Of a stretch of DNA of 64,000 bases, positions 61,841 through 64,000 are shown one piece after another. The notes under the pieces were generated by a model. That model searched no databases and was not told the origin of the DNA. It worked only from the letters and a program-made list of their open reading frames with translations. The position numbers and the translations under genes were made by a program. Within the stretch, counting starts at the first letter, position 1. Each line of letters opens with the position of its first letter. Origin of the DNA: Pseudomonadales bacterium (GTDB lineage Bacteria > Pseudomonadota > Gammaproteobacteria > Pseudomonadales > Pseudohongiellaceae); contig JACKOH010000001.1 in assembly GCA_024234395.1 (NCBI GenBank), positions 577,001 to 641,000 on the forward strand, given 5' to 3'.

Positions 61841-62374
61841 ATGGCAACTCTGTATTTCGACTATGTGAATACACCTGTCGGCAGTCTGCTGGTGGCCGGC
61901 GACGGCAGTAAGCTGATGGAAATCGGCTTTCCTGATGGCAAGGAGGCACGTCGTCACCAACCAGGCTGGGTGCGTGATAGTGGCCCTTTCGTGGAGGTTA
62001 GGCAGCAGCTGGCAGATTATTTTGCGGGGAAGGCCCGCGACTTTAATCTGCCACTGCAGCCGCGGGGAACGGCTTTCCAGCTTCAGGTCTGGGAGGCATT
62101 GCGTTCCATCCCGTACGGCGAAACCATCAGCTACGGTGAGCTGGCAAAGCGCATCGGCAGGCCAAAGGCCAGCCGCGCGGTCGGTGCCGCCAACGGGAAG
62201 AATCCAATTCCCATCATCATTCCCTGCCACCGGGTAATTGGTGGTAATGGCAAGCTTGTTGGATTCGGTGGTGGGTTGACCACCAAACAGGCGCTTCTGC
62301 AACTGGAGTGCGAGGTGGCGGCACCAGGTCGTAAACCGCAACCGACCGGTTCAGCGGCACTGAACCTTGTTTGA
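61841..62374 (+). CDS. ogt: Methylated-DNA--protein-cysteine methyltransferase
   Basis: A suicide repair protein of 177 residues that takes methyl groups from O6-methylguanine. The acceptor Cys129 is in IIPCHRVIG. The helix-turn-helix arginine finger region is SRAVGAANGKNP, and the start of the C-terminal domain is GTAFQLQVWEALRSIPYGET. The ATG at 61841 follows AGGAGG at the right distance; the earlier ATG at 61799 is rejected. With the Ada-AlkA fusion 81 bp upstream it completes an adaptive-response pair split as zinc/AraC/AlkA plus Ogt. Confidence 0.95.
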   Translation: MATLYFDYVNTPVGSLLVAGDGSKLMEIGFPDGKEARRHQPGWVRDSGPFVEVRQQLADYFAGKARDFNLPLQPRGTAFQLQVWEALRSIPYGETISYGELAKRIGRPKASRAVGAANGKNPIPIIIPCHRVIGGNGKLVGFGGGLTTKQALLQLECEVAAPGRKPQPTGSAALNLV

Positions 62375-62394
62375 ACGCAGTTACTGAATTACTT

Positions 62395-62565
62395 TCAAAC
62401 CTGCACCAGTTCCATGTTATCCGCCAGGTCGATTTGACCGATCAGGCGCCCGGAATCCCTGGCATCCGCGGTGTTTACCATTACGCTGAGAATGCCGACC
62501 AGAACCATGATGGCGATTACATTCAGGAACACGATAAACATGTCCAGGCTTTTCTCTCTCGTCAT
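62395..62565 (-). CDS. Small single-pass membrane protein
   Basis: A 56-residue ORF starting at ATG 62565 behind a strong AGGGAGAG Shine-Dalgarno. An in-frame extension to 62649 lacks such a site. A short charged start (MTREKSLD) leads to one helix (about 9-31, MFIVFLNVIAIMVLVGIL), then an acidic tail ending in a Leu/Val stretch. No family recognised. Divergent from the lipase gene. Confidence 0.55.
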   Translation of the reverse strand: MTREKSLDMFIVFLNVIAIMVLVGILSVMVNTADARDSGRLIGQIDLADNMELVQV

Positions 62566-62746
62566 TTTATTGCTCTCCCTGCAAGATTGTGTCGAGTAAA
62601 GAGGGATGCTGCAAAAACCGTACCTGAATAAAATAACTATAAAAAACAAAAGGATAAGGAATACCAGCAGGTGAGAATGTTAAAAAAACTGACGCATTCC
62701 CGGATATTTCCGGGGCTGTGTTAAATCAGACTGAAAACGAGCCTGA

Positions 62747-63712
62747 ATGACCGGTTACGACAGATCGTACCAGGCCCTGTTTCAACCCGGCCGGGGACCC
62801 GACAGCTTCAGATTCGGAGCAGATAGACGGCCGGCGCTCAAGCCTGGATCGGCAGCTTTTTCCCATTCCAATGCCTGGTGGCTGGCAGAATGCTGCCGGC
62901 TCATGTACCGCATTGACGATCAGATAAAGCGCAGAAATCAGATTGGATCCGATGTAAAAGAAATCCTGGCGGAAACCGGGATAACGATTGACGCGGTATT
63001 TTCCCATGCCGAGACCTCCAGTCGGGCACTGCTGATGAGCGTCGCGGCGCTCACCGGACCAGCCCGGCGGGCACCGAAACTGTTGATATTCTGTGGTACC
63101 AATGAAGCGCGCGACTGGAAGATGAATATGCAGGCCGCGCAGCAGCGGTGGGGTGCAGTTGGCCGCGTTCATAGCGGGTTTAACAAAAGTTATAACAGCC
63201 TCAAGCGATGTCTGCCGCTACAACTTCTGGAAAATGCTGACCTGCTGGTGGCCGGTCACAGCCTCGGCGCAGCCCTGGCAACGTTGGCGACTGTGGATCT
63301 GACTCAACGCGGGATACAGGTGACGGCCTGCTACAGTTTCGGCAGTCCCCGCATCGGCAATAGCGGATTCACGGCACAACTGCCGAGCCTGCCGGTGCAC
63401 CGGATTGTCAATGGCAGTGATGTCGTCACCGGGGTGCCGCTGACGCTGGGGCCGGTTGAATACCTGCATCCAGATAATGGAATCTACATCGATCCCCATG
63501 GGGAAATTGAACCGGGCCTGGACGACCGCGAAATTCAGCGCCGGCAGCTCGCTTTTATTCCCGAATGGAAACAATACGTCCGACCGGCCGCCCTGTTCGA
63601 ACGGGTGAGGGCACTACCGGTGCAATTGCCTCGCTATCTGGCCGATCATTCCATCGGTAATTATGCCTATCGTTTCCATCAGTTGCTGATCCAGACAGGG
63701 CGTTCTCCGTAA
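62747..63712 (+). CDS. Class 3 lipase family protein
   Basis: A 321-residue alpha/beta hydrolase. The nucleophile elbow is Ser172 in VAGHSLGAALA, followed by ATVDLTQRG-type helices. The acid is probably the Asp in VNGSDVVTGVP and the His in FHQLL or YLHPDNG. The KLLIFCGTNEARDW strand and the VHSGFNKSYNSL lid-side region match fungal-type class 3 lipases. No signal peptide, so it may stay in the cell or be surface-bound by other means. The 3' end overlaps the converging partial gene by 34 bp. Confidence 0.82.
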   Translation: MTGYDRSYQALFQPGRGPDSFRFGADRRPALKPGSAAFSHSNAWWLAECCRLMYRIDDQIKRRNQIGSDVKEILAETGITIDAVFSHAETSSRALLMSVAALTGPARRAPKLLIFCGTNEARDWKMNMQAAQQRWGAVGRVHSGFNKSYNSLKRCLPLQLLENADLLVAGHSLGAALATLATVDLTQRGIQVTACYSFGSPRIGNSGFTAQLPSLPVHRIVNGSDVVTGVPLTLGPVEYLHPDNGIYIDPHGEIEPGLDDREIQRRQLAFIPEWKQYVRPAALFERVRALPVQLPRYLADHSIGNYAYRFHQLLIQTGRSP

Positions 63713-64000
63713 CTGGAAGTTACCCCCCGGGAATCTTCCAGTCTGATAGCGAGAGTATGTTCGCCATTGGCCAGGGATCGGGTATCAAGTTGATAGGAGA
63801 ATCCCAGATTCGGAGCGTTGGGGTCGCTTGTTACCGCCATAACCTCAACTACGTCCGGCCTGCTCAGCCCGTAATTCAGAACGGCAATCTCTGCCCCGTC
63901 CAGAAGCAGCCTGATGGCGCGGATACCGATATCCTCCTTGTAGGCCCAGCCTTCAATCAGGGCAATGCCACTGAGCTCCGCTCCGGCGACCGGAGGCTCA
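63679..64000 (-). CDS. Partial gene, C-terminal Ig-like domain protein
   Basis: The minus-strand frame is open from the right window edge to a TGA at 63681-63679, giving the last 106 residues. The segment IEGWAYKEDIGIRAIRLLLDG, then YGLSRPDVVEV, LGFSYQLDTRSLANGEHTLAIRLED, is the pattern of a bacterial Ig-like repeat seen in large surface proteins. The start lies outside the window. It overlaps the lipase tail by 34 bp. Confidence 0.7.
   Translation of the reverse strand, partial: EPPVAGAELSGIALIEGWAYKEDIGIRAIRLLLDGAEIAVLNYGLSRPDVVEVMAVTSDPNAPNLGFSYQLDTRSLANGEHTLAIRLEDSRGVTSSYGERPVWISN

Noticed and set aside
1..64000. tRNA, rRNA, CRISPR array, integrase or prophage genes
   Set aside because: I looked for T-loop consensus sequences, regularly spaced direct repeats and recombinase motifs and saw none; a covariance-model search would be needed to exclude small RNAs fully.

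Overview
The window reads as ordinary, gene-dense chromosome of a Gammaproteobacterium. The markers are an RpoS-type sigma factor, a Pseudomonas-like run of pst-phoU / phoR-phoB / ubiC genes, an OprO/P-type porin, an OprF/OmpA-type protein, FeoAB with Bfd and bacterioferritin, and an NfsA nitroreductase. I place it near the marine/oligotrophic Pseudomonadales-Cellvibrionales type, but that placement is inference from gene content only. No rRNA, tRNA, CRISPR array, prophage or transposase gene was recognised.

Layout. 1-2.8 kb: a partial unknown gene, cysE and a secreted unknown protein. 2.8-6.2 kb: an iron block, feoB-feoA facing bfd across a Fur box, then bfr. 6.3-21.3 kb: a phosphate and polyphosphate block. 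It holds ppx and ppk (tail to tail), pstS-pstC-pstA-pstB-phoU, a 270-bp inverted-repeat element, a phosphate porin, and phoR/phoB. Pho boxes precede pstS, the porin and phoB. 21.6-25.7 kb: an OmpA-family porin, ubiC, rpoS and a CoA transferase. 25.9-28.6 kb: a GntR-ABC transporter operon with a small membrane protein, followed by an isolated unit with its own promoter, a 42-codon ORF and a terminator.

28.7-40.0 kb is a long run of plus-strand genes. The first half is GNAT, class III aminotransferase, MDR reductase, two SDRs and an acyl-CoA dehydrogenase. The second half is a translationally coupled set: glycosyltransferase, nucleosidase-like protein, SPL-type radical SAM protein, GCS2-type amidoligase and AstE-like amidohydrolase. 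This second half is the best candidate here for an undescribed pathway. A 47-bp fragment of the 270-bp repeat closes it. 40.0-51 kb: two membrane-anchored winged-helix regulators flanking copC-copD, a DegQ/HtrA protease, a serine hydrolase, nfsA, a thioesterase and a second CopC-like protein. 49.9-58.3 kb: mostly exported or envelope proteins (secreted unknowns, a haem-c/copper-monooxygenase-like protein, SURF1, a Tat-exported aldo/keto reductase, an FG-GAP repeat protein). 58.3-64 kb: ilvD, an Ada-AlkA fusion with ogt, a 56-residue membrane protein, a lipase and the 3' end of an Ig-like surface protein.

Functionally, the phosphate block is a full sense-import-store unit: PhoR/PhoB and PhoU sense, porin and PstSCAB import, and Ppk/Ppx store and release polyphosphate. 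The iron block couples Fe(II) uptake to storage and release. All calls are by reading motifs and context; no database search was run.
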